Counted from the stretch's first letter, positions 44,695-56,734 are shown. The stretch is DNA of 64,000 nt from Dasypus novemcinctus (GCF_030445035.2 NC_080683.1:114189225-114253224), one strand, 5' to 3'. The notes: generated by a model from the sequence alone, not told the origin. Numbers and translations are program-made.

Positions 44695-45015
44695 GGGACA
44701 GCTAGAGCAGCCCTCAGGCCACATCTGGCCCACTGTCTGTCTGTTTTTGTACAGTCCATGAGCTAAGAATGGATTGTGCATTTTTAAATGGTTGAAAAAA
44801 CAACAAAAGAAGAATGTTCCATGACATGTCAAAATTACAGTGTTGAGAAATCAAATTTATTGGAACAGAGTCATACTTACTTACTTACATACCGTCTGAG
44901 ACTGCGTCTCACTACAAAGGGCAGAGTTGAATAGTTACCCAGAAACTATATGACCCTCAGAGTCTAATATTTACTCTCTGGCCCCTCACAGAAAAAAAAA
45001 AATTGCCAACTCCTG
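44695..45015. mobile_element. hAT-type non-autonomous element (MER type)
   Basis: Left end 'gagcagccctcaggccacatctggcccactgtctgtctgtttttgtacag', right end 'taatatttactctctggcccctcacagaaaaaa...ttgccaactcctgg', with 'gggcagagttgaatagtta' between. Layout of an old hAT MER family whose ends read 'ttggcaaact..ggcc'. Confidence 0.7.
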
Positions 45016-45099
45016 GCTTGGAGGATCTAGGCCAACTGGTACATCTTGGATGCTGCCAGCCACTCACCATATCCCCACCAAGGAGGCAAGCTGAGAGCA

Positions 45100-45310
45100 T
45101 TTCTACCCCGGGGCCTTTGAAAGTGCTGTTTTCTTTGTCCAGAATGCTCTAGCTCAGCTACTTCCTGACTGGCTTCTTTCTTTTAAGGACTCAGCAAAAA
45201 ATGCCATTCCTTCTGAGATGCTTTCCCTGAACTTGCTCTCCAAAGTAACTCCCAGCCTACCTGCCATGTTTTATTTGAAATTAACGCATTTACCTCCATT
45301 TATACAAAGA
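45100..45310 (+). repeat. L2 LINE fragment
   Basis: Forward L2 order: 'ctttgtccagaatgctctagctcag', 'ttaaggactcagcaaaaaatgccattccttctgagatgctttccctgaacttgc', then 'ctacctgccatgttttattt'. Confidence 0.65.
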
Positions 45311-45389
45311 TATTTAAGCAAGTTTTAAGTGGCTGAAATAATAAAATGTCTGTAATTTTTAAGCAAAATTAGATTCATGGTATTTTAAG

Positions 45390-45560
45390 AATGTATTTTC
45401 AGGAAAAAAAGACATGCATTTATTGAGGTGATTTTGGAAAATATTGAAAAGTATAGAGGAAGAGATTTTAAAAAATCACCACCATAATGCTACCACCCTG
45501 AGATCATTACCTTTAACATTTGATGTAGATCCGTCTTTGAATTTTCTTTGTAGGTTTATT
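45390..45560. repeat. Probable old L1M-related fragment
   Basis: 'aaaaaatcaccaccataatgctaccaccctgagatcattacctttaacatttgatgtagatc' resembles a phrase common in old L1 3' regions. Low confidence. Confidence 0.35.
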
Positions 45561-45787
45561 ATTTAATTTAATAATTTACTTAGTGTGCAATTAGGCTTAC
45601 CTAACTCTTAAATGTACATGTTCTTTTGGTGCTACCATCCATACTAGAGGAAAGAAAGTTATGATTCATGATTGAAGATACTGTTTATATTTCTATTATG
45701 GGTAGTTTGAGGATCCTGGAGGCACACAGAACAGCTAAATTTGATTCTGTTACGAAATATAAATATTAACTCTCCCTATTTTAGGGA

Positions 45788-45885
45788 TTGTAAAATAAAA
45801 GAAAAAGGAAGAAAGGAAGAAGGAAAGGAGGGAGAAAAAGATGGAAGGAAGACAGGGAAGAAGGGAGGAAGGAGGAGAAAAGTTC
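45788..45885. repeat. Purine-rich (GGAA/GAAGG)n tract
   Basis: Almost all A and G on the plus strand with imperfect GGAA and AGGA units. Polypurine tracts of this kind can form triplex DNA. Confidence 0.85.
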
Positions 45886-46089
45886 TTTGTGAGTTTTGGT
45901 GCATCTTCATAGAAAACTGCAGGTTCAACTCACTCTCTGTATTGCTTTGACGTTTCATGCCAATTATTTGAGCAAACATTATAAAATTATAAACAGGTGC
46001 GCCCAAATCCCCAGGTGCCCTTCATGACCCTGCCTTTCCTCGGTCCTCTGGTTTTGTGTCTCGCCCCACCCCATCATCCCCCATTGCTT

Positions 46090-46575
46090 AGGGTGGCAAT
46101 TTTAAACCACATCCTCAAAATCTTTGCCCCACGCATGTGGGAGGACTGGCCACCCAACAGAGCACCACAGCAGGGCTGCTGCATGACCCGAGGGTAGATC
46201 GGAGAAGGCCACGAAGCTCCCGCCCGGCTCTCAGGAGGTGCGCTCTGGGAGAAGCCAAGCACCGTGTAAGAAGTCTGACTGCCCTGAGACCACCATGCTG
46301 GAGAGCCACATGTATGGTCTCTGGCCAGCACCCCCAGGGTCCCTCAAGCACCAGTGGGTGCCTGCGCCATCTTGGTTGCCCAGCCCAGATGAGCCTCAGA
46401 TGAGTGCCATGACAGCCATAGACCTGACTACAAGCCAGTGAGAGATTCCAGGTGAGAATGCCCAGCCCAGCCCTTCCTGGTTCCTGGACCCCTCAAACTG
46501 AGAGCAAAATAAAATGGTGCTTTAAAGCTTCTGAGCTTTGAGGTCACTTGTTACACAGCAATAGTCACAGGAGCA
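46090..46575 (+). mobile_element. LTR of ERVL/MaLR type
   Basis: Order: 'tgaccc..gggtagatcgg', 'gtaagaagtctgactgccctgagaccaccatgctggagagcc', 'cctgactacaagccagtgagagattccaggtgagaatgcccagcccagcccttcctgg', then 'gcaaaataaaatggtgctttaaagcttctgagctttgaggtcacttgttacacagcaatag'. This is the polyadenylation region and end of mammalian MLT-type LTRs. The 5' edge is unclear. Confidence 0.7.
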
Positions 46576-49500
46576 CCGGGAAAAGACCTATTTGTGCTCT
46601 AGGTCTCCATTTTGCTTCTCAGGCATCCTCAAGTTGAGCTGAGTGTCCCTCCCCTCAACTTCCTGTACTTATCCCAGGGCCACCACTGCAATGTGACTGT
46701 CCCATACATCATCTGCCACCAAGGCCAGCCTTGCCTTTGGCCGTCCATCAGCAGCTATTCACATTCACCCCAATCACCTCAAGCATTAAGGAGCATTGGT
46801 GATTTGACTAAAGATTAGTCGGGGAGATAGAAGAGAAAGAGTATAATGCACTCACACAGCAGGTAACTCAAAGGTTCACCATCAGACACCTTTTCTTTTG
46901 CATGAAGTCCCCCGTGCTCCTTTTCTGCAGAAGTTCTCAGAACCCTTCAGATGTGAATAAGCCTCTGTAAAGAAGAGAAAGTACTGAGGGGTCCCCAAAC
47001 TTAAGAAATCACTGAAGCCTTTTTCATGGAATAGTTTGTAGATACATTTTGGGAAATGCTGATTGAGAAAAGATGGAGTTCTCATTGCTATTAAGACACT
47101 GTAGCACATCTGAAAGGGTCCTGTATCATTGAGGAAAGAGTGGATTCTGTGACTACTCTGTGTGGCTATATAACAAACGAGACATAATACAAATATTTTA
47201 TTATGTACCTTTCATGACAGATTTTTCTGTTAGCCTTGAGAGGCCTGGCCCCACCACCTCTCTATTATCATGACCATCAGCGCAGTCCTGTGAGCTAAGA
47301 GGCCTTGATCATAGAAGAACAATGGCAGGTTCTTGCTAGGTGTAATGCACGCAGGACTCCGCTGGGTCCACGACTTCCTCCAGGGAGCCAATCAGCAGTG
47401 TGAGCCTTTCCCCCTCAAAAGGGAGGTCACTGCAGCTGCAAGGGCCAAGAAGAGGTCAGGAAGGACAGGGGACAGCCCTGACCAAGGGCTGACTTGGCTT
47501 CCATGGCATGGTCTTCGTCATCCACTCAGGTCATTTGAAAACATAAGGCACTAAACTAAATGATCATGGAAAGTGCTTCCAAGCATCTCTGAACCCATCC
47601 TAAGGAGTGAGTGACACTGATAAACGATGTGTTCTAAGCCCAGCTGTAATGCACAGCCAGGTGTGGCCAGTATGACTGATCCCAATCCCTAGACTGAAAA
47701 GTCAGGAAAATGCATTGTAGGGATGTGGCATGATTTGTCCAGACTCCTACCCAACATCCAGGTCCAGAAACAGACCCAGCACCACTGTGACCCAGCAAGA
47801 GGGGCCCCTGTGCAGGACCTGGCAGTCATCCAGCTGGATGTTTCCCCAAGGGGAACAAGGCTACTGGACTAAGAGGAGGGACCCATCCAGAACCCACATC
47901 GCAGTCCTGAACCCAAATTCCTGCCAACAACTCTGAGCCCACCTCCACACCTGCAAGATCACCTCCCATCCCACCCACTCTCCCCTGGCAGACCACCCCA
48001 GGCCTACCGGGTGTCTAGAGGGCAGCTATTGCAGGCCGGTGTCCAAATGCCATGGGCACCAAGCTAGAGGTGGGATGAGAAGGGGGCAGCCCAAGGGACA
48101 GCTCCCCCACAAAATTCCCAGGGCCTGAAACTCCTGTGTTGGCACAGGGCCTTCCAAGTCACCATGGTGGCAGATCTGATATGGGAGGAGAACAGAACAC
48201 ATTGTATTCAACAGTCTGTTAGCTTGAGTTACACCTTTTAAATTTTAGACCGAGGCTAGGTGGCCCCCCTTTTTGTACTCCTGCCCTGGGCCTCACCAAT
48301 GTCAGGGCCAGGCATGCTGAGAACAGCAAAGCTCAAATACGCAAAGCTCCGCAACCATAACCTGGCTCTTGGGGACGTGTTTGGTGTCACTCACATTCCA
48401 AGCATGACATACACCCAGGCAGAAGGTGAAATCAAGGCTGTCAACAGGAATTACGCCCTTGCCACACAGCCTACCTCACCTTCCAAGGTTTCTCCAATGC
48501 AGTGTTTGTCTTTACTATTAACATGGGTTCCCACGAGGCCACCAAAATTTCAGAATTTCTTTTATTTTCTGGGTCCTCCTTTATTGTGGTCGACAAGGAT
48601 CCTAGAGAAATATGCCCCTGGTTCAAAAGCAGAGCTTCGTGCAGAACACACTTCTCTGTCCATGTAGTGATCTTAACAGTAGAATCGCTGTGTTTATTTC
48701 TTCTTGGGAGGCATTTTTTCAGGGAAGGCCTTTTATCTTGAATAGAAAAAAGGTAAAGAAAACCAGTTGAAGGCATGAGCTCAACTGTAGCTGCTGATCA
48801 CAAGCATACCTAACTCTGAATTAAACAGCTGCTTCCTCTCCCCGAGAGTGTGGACTCTGGACAAGTTGCAGCCTGTGGGGCTTGGTTTTGGCTTCTTTAT
48901 CACCAGTAATAAGACCCAGTGCAAGTTTCTGGAGAGATCTTTGAAGGGGCTTAACACACTGAGTCTTGCTTAATGAGGTGCAGACCAAGAACATCACAGA
49001 ACCACTAAAACGTCCCTCTCCTCCTTTTCCCAAAATGCAAAGCCACTTGGGGTATGCTGGTCACTGAGTTTTCTTCCTGGCTAATTTTTTAAAAATTGAA
49101 ACACAGCCGCTGTGGGTCCTTCAAAAATGTATGGCCTCTTCTTACATAGCCTAGAGAAAGGAACCTTCTGGTCGTCTTCACAGACATCTCAACTCATATT
49201 TCTAGTTCCTTCTCCCTTTGGCCAGCAGCCCCTAGGATCAGTTTGGTCGGGAATTCCTTCAGGTCTACTATGGAGTGCTGTGGGTGGGTCGTGGCACATC
49301 ATTTTCTAGCCCTTGGTGTTTGGGAGCTGTGGACCAGTGTCAGGTTGCAGGCGGGGGAGAGGAAAGCTCTCACGGACTCTTCTCTTTTCTGCACTCTGTA
49401 TTTGGGAGCCTTGTGTGCTCTGTGTAGTTTTCCCTAGTCACAAGGTCTTGGAAGCAAGAGCTGTGTGTGCTTGTGCAGGACAAGCAGAGGACCAGGCTTG

Positions 49501-50949
49501 GCACTTTAATAGTTGAAATGCTACGACTCTGAGAGAGGCAGTGAGGGGACTTGATTCCTGGTTGGCAATGCTGAGCTCTCTGGAGCCTTGCCTTTCTTTA
49601 AGTTCAAAGTCATTAGTCCCCTTAAGTGAAAAGATATCATCCCTACCCTCAGTGCACACCCCTTCCACGTTCCACACACAGTCACGCACACTTCTGTGTA
49701 AGGATGGCTCCCCTCTGGCTATCCTCCCTGGTATCCTTCATTCTACCCCAAATCAAACTGGAAGTCATCCGTCCTTCATTCTCCCACCCCTCTCCACCGG
49801 CATGGGGCCAGCTCTCCTTAGCTGAACTTTCCCTTCCTGGGTCCATCTCCTCTTCTCCATACCCATCACTACGTGATTTGGCAGTCAGGACCCCACAGTC
49901 TAATCAAGAGCAGCCCTAAAGGCACGGGCCTGGGACCTGTCCTCCCGTAGCCCTCATTCTCCAGCTCTAACACACAGGGCTTGGTACCTGGTAGGTTCTC
50001 TAAATGCATGGTTTCCTCAGACCACCCCTCCAGGCATTGCCAAGGACCTACAGTTGTCCAGGTGTCATCACTGGCAGGCAACCAGGTAGAGGACAGAAGA
50101 GATACAGATGAACTTCCTACATGGCATGCTACAAGCCAGAAATCCCACCACTGGGATGGGCTTGCCTCCTGAGTCAGGAGGTCTGTGTTAAAAACCACCT
50201 TTGGTCTCCAAGGTCAATAGAATGATCATATCAGTTCAGATGGGCTTATTTGGCTCATTAGTAAAAGCCTGAGGGAAGGGGACATAGCACAGGTGAGGGT
50301 TGGTAGGTGATCGGGTGAAGGGAAATCCATGACATAAGACATTGCTGCATGGAAGGGCTGGTTCGGAGGGAAAATCGCAGAAATAAAACTCTAGGTATTT
50401 AGCCTGTGCCTCTAGAACTAGATTTATTGTAAGAAAGGCACATTAACAATCGGTAATGGAGTCGGAAATAGGAGAGGCTGAACTTCCTGTCTGAAGCCAT
50501 AGGCTCTTAGGCTCTGCTTCCACTTAGGGTGATAATTCTCAATTCTAGTCATCAATCTAATGAAATTATGTGCTTGATTTCCTAGAATTTTTCTGACTTT
50601 GAATGGACTTGTTCCCCAAACTTCCATGTTCCTCTGCCCTCATAAAGGGGCAGGTTTCCAGGATGGTGGCCAGGCGCTGCCTTGACGTGTGCACGTGGCG
50701 GCCAGAGTGGACACAAGGGACAGGCTAAGACTTACCCACCCCAAGACAGACGAGCCGCTAGAGTCACTTTTTAATTGATTACTGCAGTCAAAATAGGAAG
50801 AAATCAGAGCCGATGAAGCAACCCACTTAGCTGGAAGGTGCTCTCTGGACATCTTGTTTCTAACATTGCTCCAAACCAGGTTGACTCTTGGGATCTGGCA
50901 GATGTCACTGATTATCAAGGGCTGCTCCAGTTCCCTGGGCTTTCTCTGC
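46576..50949. other. Long unique non-coding stretch
   Basis: No repeat family of certain identity, gene or RNA is recognised over about 4.4 kb of moderate GC. Small ORFs (up to 135 codons at 48260-48667) have no domain. Splice-like and TATA-like words occur at background level. Some parts (for example 47640-48240) may be very old repeats. Confidence 0.45.
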
Positions 50950-51048
50950 CCTCCTGGCCTTCCTTTCTTCTCCCCTCGTTCTCTTTCCTCTTTCCCTCCT
51001 TTCCTTTCCTTCCTTCTTTCCTGCCTTTCTTTCTTTCCACCCATCCTT
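50950..51048. repeat. Polypyrimidine (CCTTT/CTTTC)n tract
   Basis: Nearly pure C and T on the plus strand, followed by 'cattcaacaaatatttattgagggc', which looks like a reversed L2 end. Mirror of the purine tract at 45788. Confidence 0.8.
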
Positions 51049-51129
51049 CATTCAACAAATATTTATTGAGGGCTTATAATAACGAGGGTCAGACCATAAA
51101 AGAAGAATGAGACAAAGATAATTCTACAA

Positions 51130-51340
51130 AATCCGCCCCCACCCCCGACACACACACACAACACACACAACACTGTCCACGAAGCTCCCCACCCCCGACA
51201 CACACAACACACACACCACAACACTGTCCACGAAGCTCCCCACCCCCGACACACACAACACACACACCACAACACTGTCCACGAAGCTCCCCACCCCCGA
51301 CACACACAACACACACACACCACAACACTGTCCACGAAGC
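51130..51340. repeat. 51-bp minisatellite
   Basis: About four copies of a unit containing CACACAACACACACACC and then aacactgtccacgaagctcc. The 'gaagctcc' anchor recurs at 51181, 51232, 51283 and 51336 (periods of 51, 51 and 53 bp). Because 51 is divisible by three, the minus strand stays open for 131 codons and repeats a 17-residue unit rich in Cys, Val and Trp. This is an artefact of the array. Confidence 0.92.
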
Positions 51341-51379
51341 TCTCCAGTTCCAGGTCTTCTCTCAGGTGCTCAGATTGCT

Positions 51380-52060
51380 CACACTGAGCCAGCGCTGCTC
51401 TGTCACGTCGCGGCCAGTGCGAGGCATCCCCGGCTCTCAGGGGCAGGCCACGGGCCAAGGCAGAAGGGGCTGTGAAGAGGACGCTGACCCGGGGCCAGGC
51501 TGACCGGCGGGTCTCCTGGCTCGACCTTACGAACGCCCTTGACCAGTCACGGGGACCCCAGGCGGCGGGGCCTCCCCCGTAGAAAGGAGCGGGGTCTCCA
51601 GCCTACTCCAGTTCTCTGGGCCTCAGCTGGTTCTGACAGCTGAAAGGTCACCTCAGAGCGTGAAGGACGCAGGGGTCACACAGAGGAAGGGGCCCACTCT
51701 GCCAAGGTCACAGACGTTCAACTGAAAGCAGAAAGAGAGGAGAGAGAGAGAGAAAATCCTGGCCCTTTAAAATGTTTGTCTATCAAAGAAAGCACAGTGA
51801 GTTCAAGCAATTCCCATTTCCATTAATGTAAAAGATTCAAAGTGCTGTTCTGGGTCAGGCCTTGGCTCTTCATAGGAGCAAGCCCGAGAAGCTGTGGAGG
51901 GGCAGGAAAAGCAGTCTGCAGAGACGCAGCGCCCCCTGCTGGGCCCTGCTGCGCACGGCAGGTGTGAGTCCCCACACCTGGGCGCCCGGCCTCCACCGCG
52001 GAGCCACCCAAGGCGTTCGTGTTCATTAGGAGCTGTGCTTGAGAACTCTGCCAGGACCAC
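51380..52060. other. GC-rich unique segment
   Basis: GC- and CpG-elevated compared with its surroundings, without repeat identity. It contains the CTCF-like site at 51928. Could be a regulatory region. No coding evidence. Confidence 0.45.
51928..51942 (-). promoter_or_regulatory. Near-consensus CTCF binding motif
   Basis: The plus strand reads agcgccccctgctgg, so the minus strand reads CCAGCAGGGGGCGCT, matching the core consensus CCASYAGRKGGCRS of the insulator and loop-anchor protein CTCF at every position. Orientation is minus. Binding also depends on methylation of the CG and on chromatin, which cannot be seen. Confidence 0.65.
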
Positions 52061-52535
52061 CTGCTCCACAGGTTAATTCTGCCCAGGTTTTGGATTTACT
52101 TTTGCATCAAACTGTTCACCCGTGCTCTACCCCTTTCTTTATAAATACACTCTCGATATGTACTAATAAAAACTACTAAGTTAAAATCTGTTATTTAGAG
52201 TGTGTAACTAGGCTCAAAGGTCTAAAGCATCCTTTGGTTCAGACTCCCTTAATCCATCAGCTGGCGCCGTCCTCCTATAAGACCTCCAGGCCCCTTCCAG
52301 CTCTAGAGTTCAGCCACGTGGAGAAAATCAGGTACTTACTGCTCTAGTAAACAGGGGCCATTTCATATATGGAGAAATGTAAGACAAGTTCCTGATGCCT
52401 CATTGCAGAGACTCAGCAATTACAGTAAACAAAGGCAAATAACACTTACTTTAAAAGATAAATAGCAATTATAAAAAATAATCATTCAGATTAACAAATA
52501 AAATGCATCCTACTATGGTATAGACCATCCCTTGC
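52061..52535. other. Unique non-coding sequence
   Basis: No repeat or gene recognised. Confidence 0.4.
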
Positions 52536-52539
52536 AAGA

Positions 52540-53130
52540 TGATTAGCATTTTGATAGCATGCAAGGGATGGTGGGGAAATAGAGCAAGACAAAAATGAAG
52601 ACAGAAAACATGTTAGCATTTTTTGATGAAGAAAAATGAGGTTAAATTTGCTTAAGAAATACCGGAAGATCAATTTAACCCGAGTGGGAATTTTTAGGAG
52701 AATAGAGTAAGATAAGGCAGGAAAGGGAAACCGAGACAAGATTAGGAGATTCCGTAATTGCAAGGATAAGGAGTCTGAGCTTGTTCCTGGAAGCAATAAG
52801 AAAACATGGAAGACTTCTGGGAAGGGAAATGAAATGATCAGAGTTGTTTTAAGAAGCCTTACCTGGCAATCACCTACAGGCTGAGTCATTCTCAGATGTG
52901 AACAGATCCCTAAGTATAAAAGACACAGAGGTAAAAATGAGGGTCTTTCAAGGTCACAAATGTGTGCATAAGGGCAGGAAAGGAATCCGGCTCTTTGATA
53001 TTCTTTGGGATCAAGCAATATACCGTAAATTAAAATAAACTGGATACTAAGCCAAGGGGATGCCAATAAAGCAAGCACCAAAAGAACTCCTAGAGAGGAA
53101 AGAGAAGGATCCTGACCCAAGCCTGCAGGA
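52540..53130 (+). repeat. Ancient interspersed repeat, same type as 8885-10354
   Basis: Phrases such as 'gtctgagcttgttcctggaagcaataagaaaacatggaagacttctgggaagggaaatgaaatgatcagagttgttttaagaagcc' match the style of the old repeat at 9550-9660. Its reverse strand happens to keep a 209-codon ORF (53120-52491) without any domain. Confidence 0.45.
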
Positions 53131-53779
53131 AGCAGAGCCAGTGTTAAAGGCCCCAGAGCTATCCAGAAAAATAAGGACTGGGAAATAATTGGTTGGGCCT
53201 TGTCACACCCTGCAGAGAATGCGTAAATAACGTGTTAATGAAATGATTGATTAGTTACGTGATGCTTTTAATTAATTATAAGGGTTTGAACAGGGAGGAA
53301 ACTAACAAATCCTCTCCTTCTCAGCCCAGTACCCTTGGTGCAGGCCCCCCCCCCCCCACTTATAAATAGCCCTCCAGGTGCAGGGCTGGGGCCAACGGCT
53401 GTGCTGTGGTCCACCCTGCAGATGGACAAACACTCAAGGCAGGAATCACCCACACCTCCCAACACCCATTTGTTTACCTCAGGCTGTTCCAGGTTATCTA
53501 TTTTGTGCGTGTCTTTCTAAAAGTGAGGGGCCCGGAATGGAGCACATTGCTTTAGAAATGCCCTAGAAATCAGAGCTTCAAAGAGGACCATGGCTTCTCC
53601 ACGCTTCAGTCCAGAGCTGAGTGTGCGGTTATATTCAGCTGGAGTGTGTACTGGACTTGTGGCTGGGATACTTCAAATCAGGAACTCAGGAAAGCAAGGT
53701 CACTTCAACCCTGAATGAGTGTACCTAGCTGTCGTGAACCTAAATGTGAGATTTTTTTTTGTCACTCCCAATAGAGTTT
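53131..53779. other. Unique non-coding sequence
   Basis: No repeat or gene recognised apart from a 14-C run at 53345-53358. Confidence 0.4.
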
Positions 53780-54210
53780 TAGCTTGTGACAGTTAGCCTT
53801 ATGTGCCGCTTTGGCTGGGCTACAGCACCCAGTTATTTAATCCATCACTAGTCTAGGTGCAGCTGTGTTTTGTGGCTGTGGTTAACACCCGCAGTCAGCT
53901 GGCTTTACGTAAGGGAAATTACCCTGGAAAACAAGGGCGGACCTCACCCAATCAGTCAAAGGCTTTAAGAGCAAAAACTGAGGTTTCCCAGAGAGAAGAA
54001 ATTTTGCTTCAAAACCACAACATCAGCTCCTGTCCGGGATTCGAGCTTGCCAGCTTGCCTACGGATTCCATGTGCAAGACTACAGCACAAGCTCTTGTCT
54101 GAGTTTCCAGCCTGTTCTATAGATTTTACATTTGCCAGGACCCATAATCATGGCCAATTATGTCTAATCTCCTGGTTTTGTTTCTCTGAAGAACCCTGAC
54201 TCTTTTTCAC
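53780..54210 (+). mobile_element. MLT2-type ERVL LTR
   Basis: Order: 'tgtgacagttagccttatgtgccgctttggctgggctacagcacccagttatttaatc', 'aaattaccctggaaaacaagggcggacctcacccaatcagtcaaaggctttaagagc', 'aaaactgaggtttcccagagag', and the end 'cctggttttgtttctctgaagaaccctgact'. This is the classic MLT2 layout. Confidence 0.85.
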
Positions 54211-54300
54211 AGCATTTCAGCCCAGACCTAAGCACTAGATCTGGGACCTAGTAGGTATTTAATAAATATTTGGTGCATGAATAAATAAAGGAATGTATTT
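54211..54300 (+). repeat. L2 LINE 3' end
   Basis: 'gggacctagtaggtatttaataaatatttggtgcatgaataaataa' is the L2 terminus. Confidence 0.7.
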
Positions 54301-54379
54301 TTAAAATTTAGATTCTGTCAACTAATATATTTACCCTTCATCTCAACTTCCAAACATCTAAGTATCTGACAAATTTGCT

Positions 54380-54900
54380 CTATTAGTTAGGGATGTTTTT
54401 GTCAGCAAGTAACAGAAAAATTGACACAAAAAGATTGAATCAAAGAGGTTTACCTTTTCGGGAAGCATGGGCTGCACAGTGACGACATCAGGGGCTAAGT
54501 TTCTTTTCTCTTTCAGACCCACCGCCCTTATCATGCTTGCTCTCACCCTCGTGCCTTTTGACTCTTGGTCTCAGGATGCCTACTGCACCCAAAAGCATCA
54601 GAGCCACACTCCAAGCAAGAACGAGGGGGAAGGGAGAGGGACAAATTCCAGGCCAGCTGGGTCTGCAACTTTTATATCAGGAAAGCAAGAACTTTCCCAG
54701 ATGTGCCATCCAGTAGATTTCCTTTCACATCTTCCTTTTATCCAAATCGGGATTGCATGACTGCACCTAGACCAATTACAGACAAAGAAGAATAACTGGT
54801 TTAGAGCAGTCACAATTCATGCCCTGAGATTAGGATTGGGCCCTACTCTCCCTGGAGTCAAAGGGCTTCTGCTGCTACCCATTTAAGTCAGGGTTCTCTT
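54380..54900. repeat. Unclassified ancient repeat
   Basis: 'tttttgtcagcaagtaacagaaaaattgacacaaaaagattgaatcaaagagg' followed by a long GC-mixed body and 'tgccctgagattaggattggg' has the arrangement of a widely dispersed old repeat, but I cannot name it. Confidence 0.4.
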
Positions 54901-55355
54901 AGCAGGGAAGGGAGAACACAGATACTGAGTTAGCAAAGGGAAGTGCCTGCCACACATGCCTTCCATCACACACATTTGAACAAACAAATGTTCGTACAGT
55001 CTTTCAGAGTCAGCAAGGTCATGATGCTAGTATAAAATGTAATAGTCAACCCTTAAAATGGACTTTTCCTGCCCAACAAGGTCATTTACATGAGCTTGGA
55101 ATAGGCATTTAAAAGAAGTCTAAAATTAAAAATAAAAAAAAATTAAGCCTGAAAAAAGCAGCCTAAAATGTTGCACAAGTGTTTCAATTTAGAATGTTAG
55201 GTCTAGCTGTTTTCATAGACCTACACCCAGCACTTTTCATTCTTTCCTTTATATTTAGGGCAATGGTTACATTTTCTCCATGCCCATGTCACAAGAACCG
55301 AACACAGTGTTTGGCTTGAGGTACTAGTTCAATGAATATTTTAAAAATAAAAGTG
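54901..55355. other. Unique non-coding sequence
   Basis: No repeat or gene recognised. Confidence 0.4.
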
Positions 55356-55357
55356 TG

Positions 55358-55660
55358 GGACTTGGGGTTGTCCTGAATGATATTGCAGGGACAGATGCAG
55401 AACAATATATATCCTGCCATAACCCATTGAATGAACTGGAAAAGAGTGTAAACTACAATATAAACTATAATCCATGCTGTGTAGCAGTGCTCCAAAATGT
55501 ACTCACCAAATGCAATGAATGTACCACACTAATGAAAGAAGTTGTCCATGTGGGGGGATTGGGGGGTGTGAGGAAGAGGGTATATGGGAAACTCTTTTAT
55601 TTTTTAAAGTAATTTTTTGTATGATCTATGTATCTTTAAAAACAGATTAAAAAAGTAAAA
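55358..55660 (+). mobile_element. Truncated L1 3'-end copy, family B
   Basis: Order: 'ggacttggggttgtcctgaatgatattgcagggacagatgc', 'aacccattgaatgaactgg', 'gtgtagcagtgctccaaaatgtactcaccaaatgcaatgaatgtacc', 'atatgggaaactcttttattttttaaag' and 'atgatctatgtatctttaaaaa'. It is longer at the 5' end than the 28011 copy and reads the complement of the copies at 2075 and 26131. Confidence 0.85.
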
Positions 55661-55849
55661 AATTTTTAAAAGTGCAAGTTATTGATGATTAAGCAGAGAT
55701 TATAAAATAAACATTCTATTTCCATTAGAAAGAATATCTTTAAATGCATTTTTATGGGGCTATTAGAATTTCAGCAGATAGGGTTTCTTCCTGTGTGCAT
55801 CCTTTGTGGAAACTATAGAGGTAGGTAGTGCTTAAAAGTCAATTTACTT

Positions 55850-56205
55850 GTAAATCCATACAATGGAGTATGATTCAGCAATAAAAATTTAAAAGGAACA
55901 AACACATATACATGGATGAAAGCCAAAAACATTAGACTCATTTAAAGAAGTCAAACATAAGAGAACACATGTGGCATGAAATACTCAGAAAAGGCAAAGC
56001 TGTAGACAGAAAGTAGATTAGAGGTTGTCAAGGGTGGGGCCAATTAGCAGGAAATGTACATGAGTGAATCATATTGGGGTGATGGCGATGTTCTAACACA
56101 GATTGATGGTGTTGGTTGCACAACTGGGTAAATTCACTAGTCACCGAATGATACGCAAAGTATGTCTCAGTAAGGCTGTGTTTTAAAAAGTCAGTTTGGG
56201 TTGCT
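55850..56205 (+). repeat. L1M LINE 3' end
   Basis: Forward order of an old L1 end: 'atccatacaatggagtatgattcagcaataaaa', 'acatggatgaaagcc', 'gtagacagaaagtagattagaggttgtcaaggg', 'ttggggtgatggcgatgttctaac', 'gtgttggttgcacaactggg'. Confidence 0.85.
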
Positions 56206-56734
56206 GGAAGCTTTTCCGCATTCGTCAAGAGCGACACGTGCCTGCGTGATGGTGCAAGCAGGCGTGGGCATCTCTCATGAGCAGGGCAGGCTTTATTGCG
56301 GAGCACAGAGGCATTACAGGAGCATGTCACCACCCAAATAAAGACCCTCCATTATACCTGGATTGAAAATTCCAGCATCAGCCACACCAGGCATTGGCAA
56401 GACCATGAGAGCAAGGACATGCTCCCCACAAGACCACAAAACACTCTCTGGGTTTAGGGATCCCAGCCACCTCAGACCCTTGGACGGACCTTCCTGGGAG
56501 CACAGTTAGGTCTGTGGCCAGATTTGCTAGTAAATGCTGTGGATCCCCAGGGAATGAGACACTCAGTTCTGAGGAACTCTGATTAGAACTAAGTGTAACA
56601 GCTGCAAAAACAAAACAAGCCGCCCTTTCCCTCTGTCAAACATGACAACTACCTAGCATGCCTCTTAATTGTTAGACTATTTTAAAGTCTCTCTCTCTTT
56701 CCATTTTGAGTTCTCTTAGAAAGGCTCCCTCTGT
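56206..56734. other. Unique non-coding sequence
   Basis: No repeat or gene recognised. Confidence 0.4.

Noticed and set aside
48260-48667. 135-codon plus-strand ORF in unique DNA
   Set aside because: No family resemblance, no splice or promoter context, and an overlapping ORF on the opposite strand. Kept only as a possibility for transcript checks.
51063-51458. 131-codon Cys/Val/Trp-rich repetitive ORF
   Set aside because: Produced by the 51-bp minisatellite, whose period is a multiple of three.
52491-53120. 209-codon minus-strand ORF
   Set aside because: It is antisense to what looks like an ancient interspersed repeat, has no recognisable domain, and low-complexity hydrophobic runs such as FLSSFLSC reflect T/C-rich composition.
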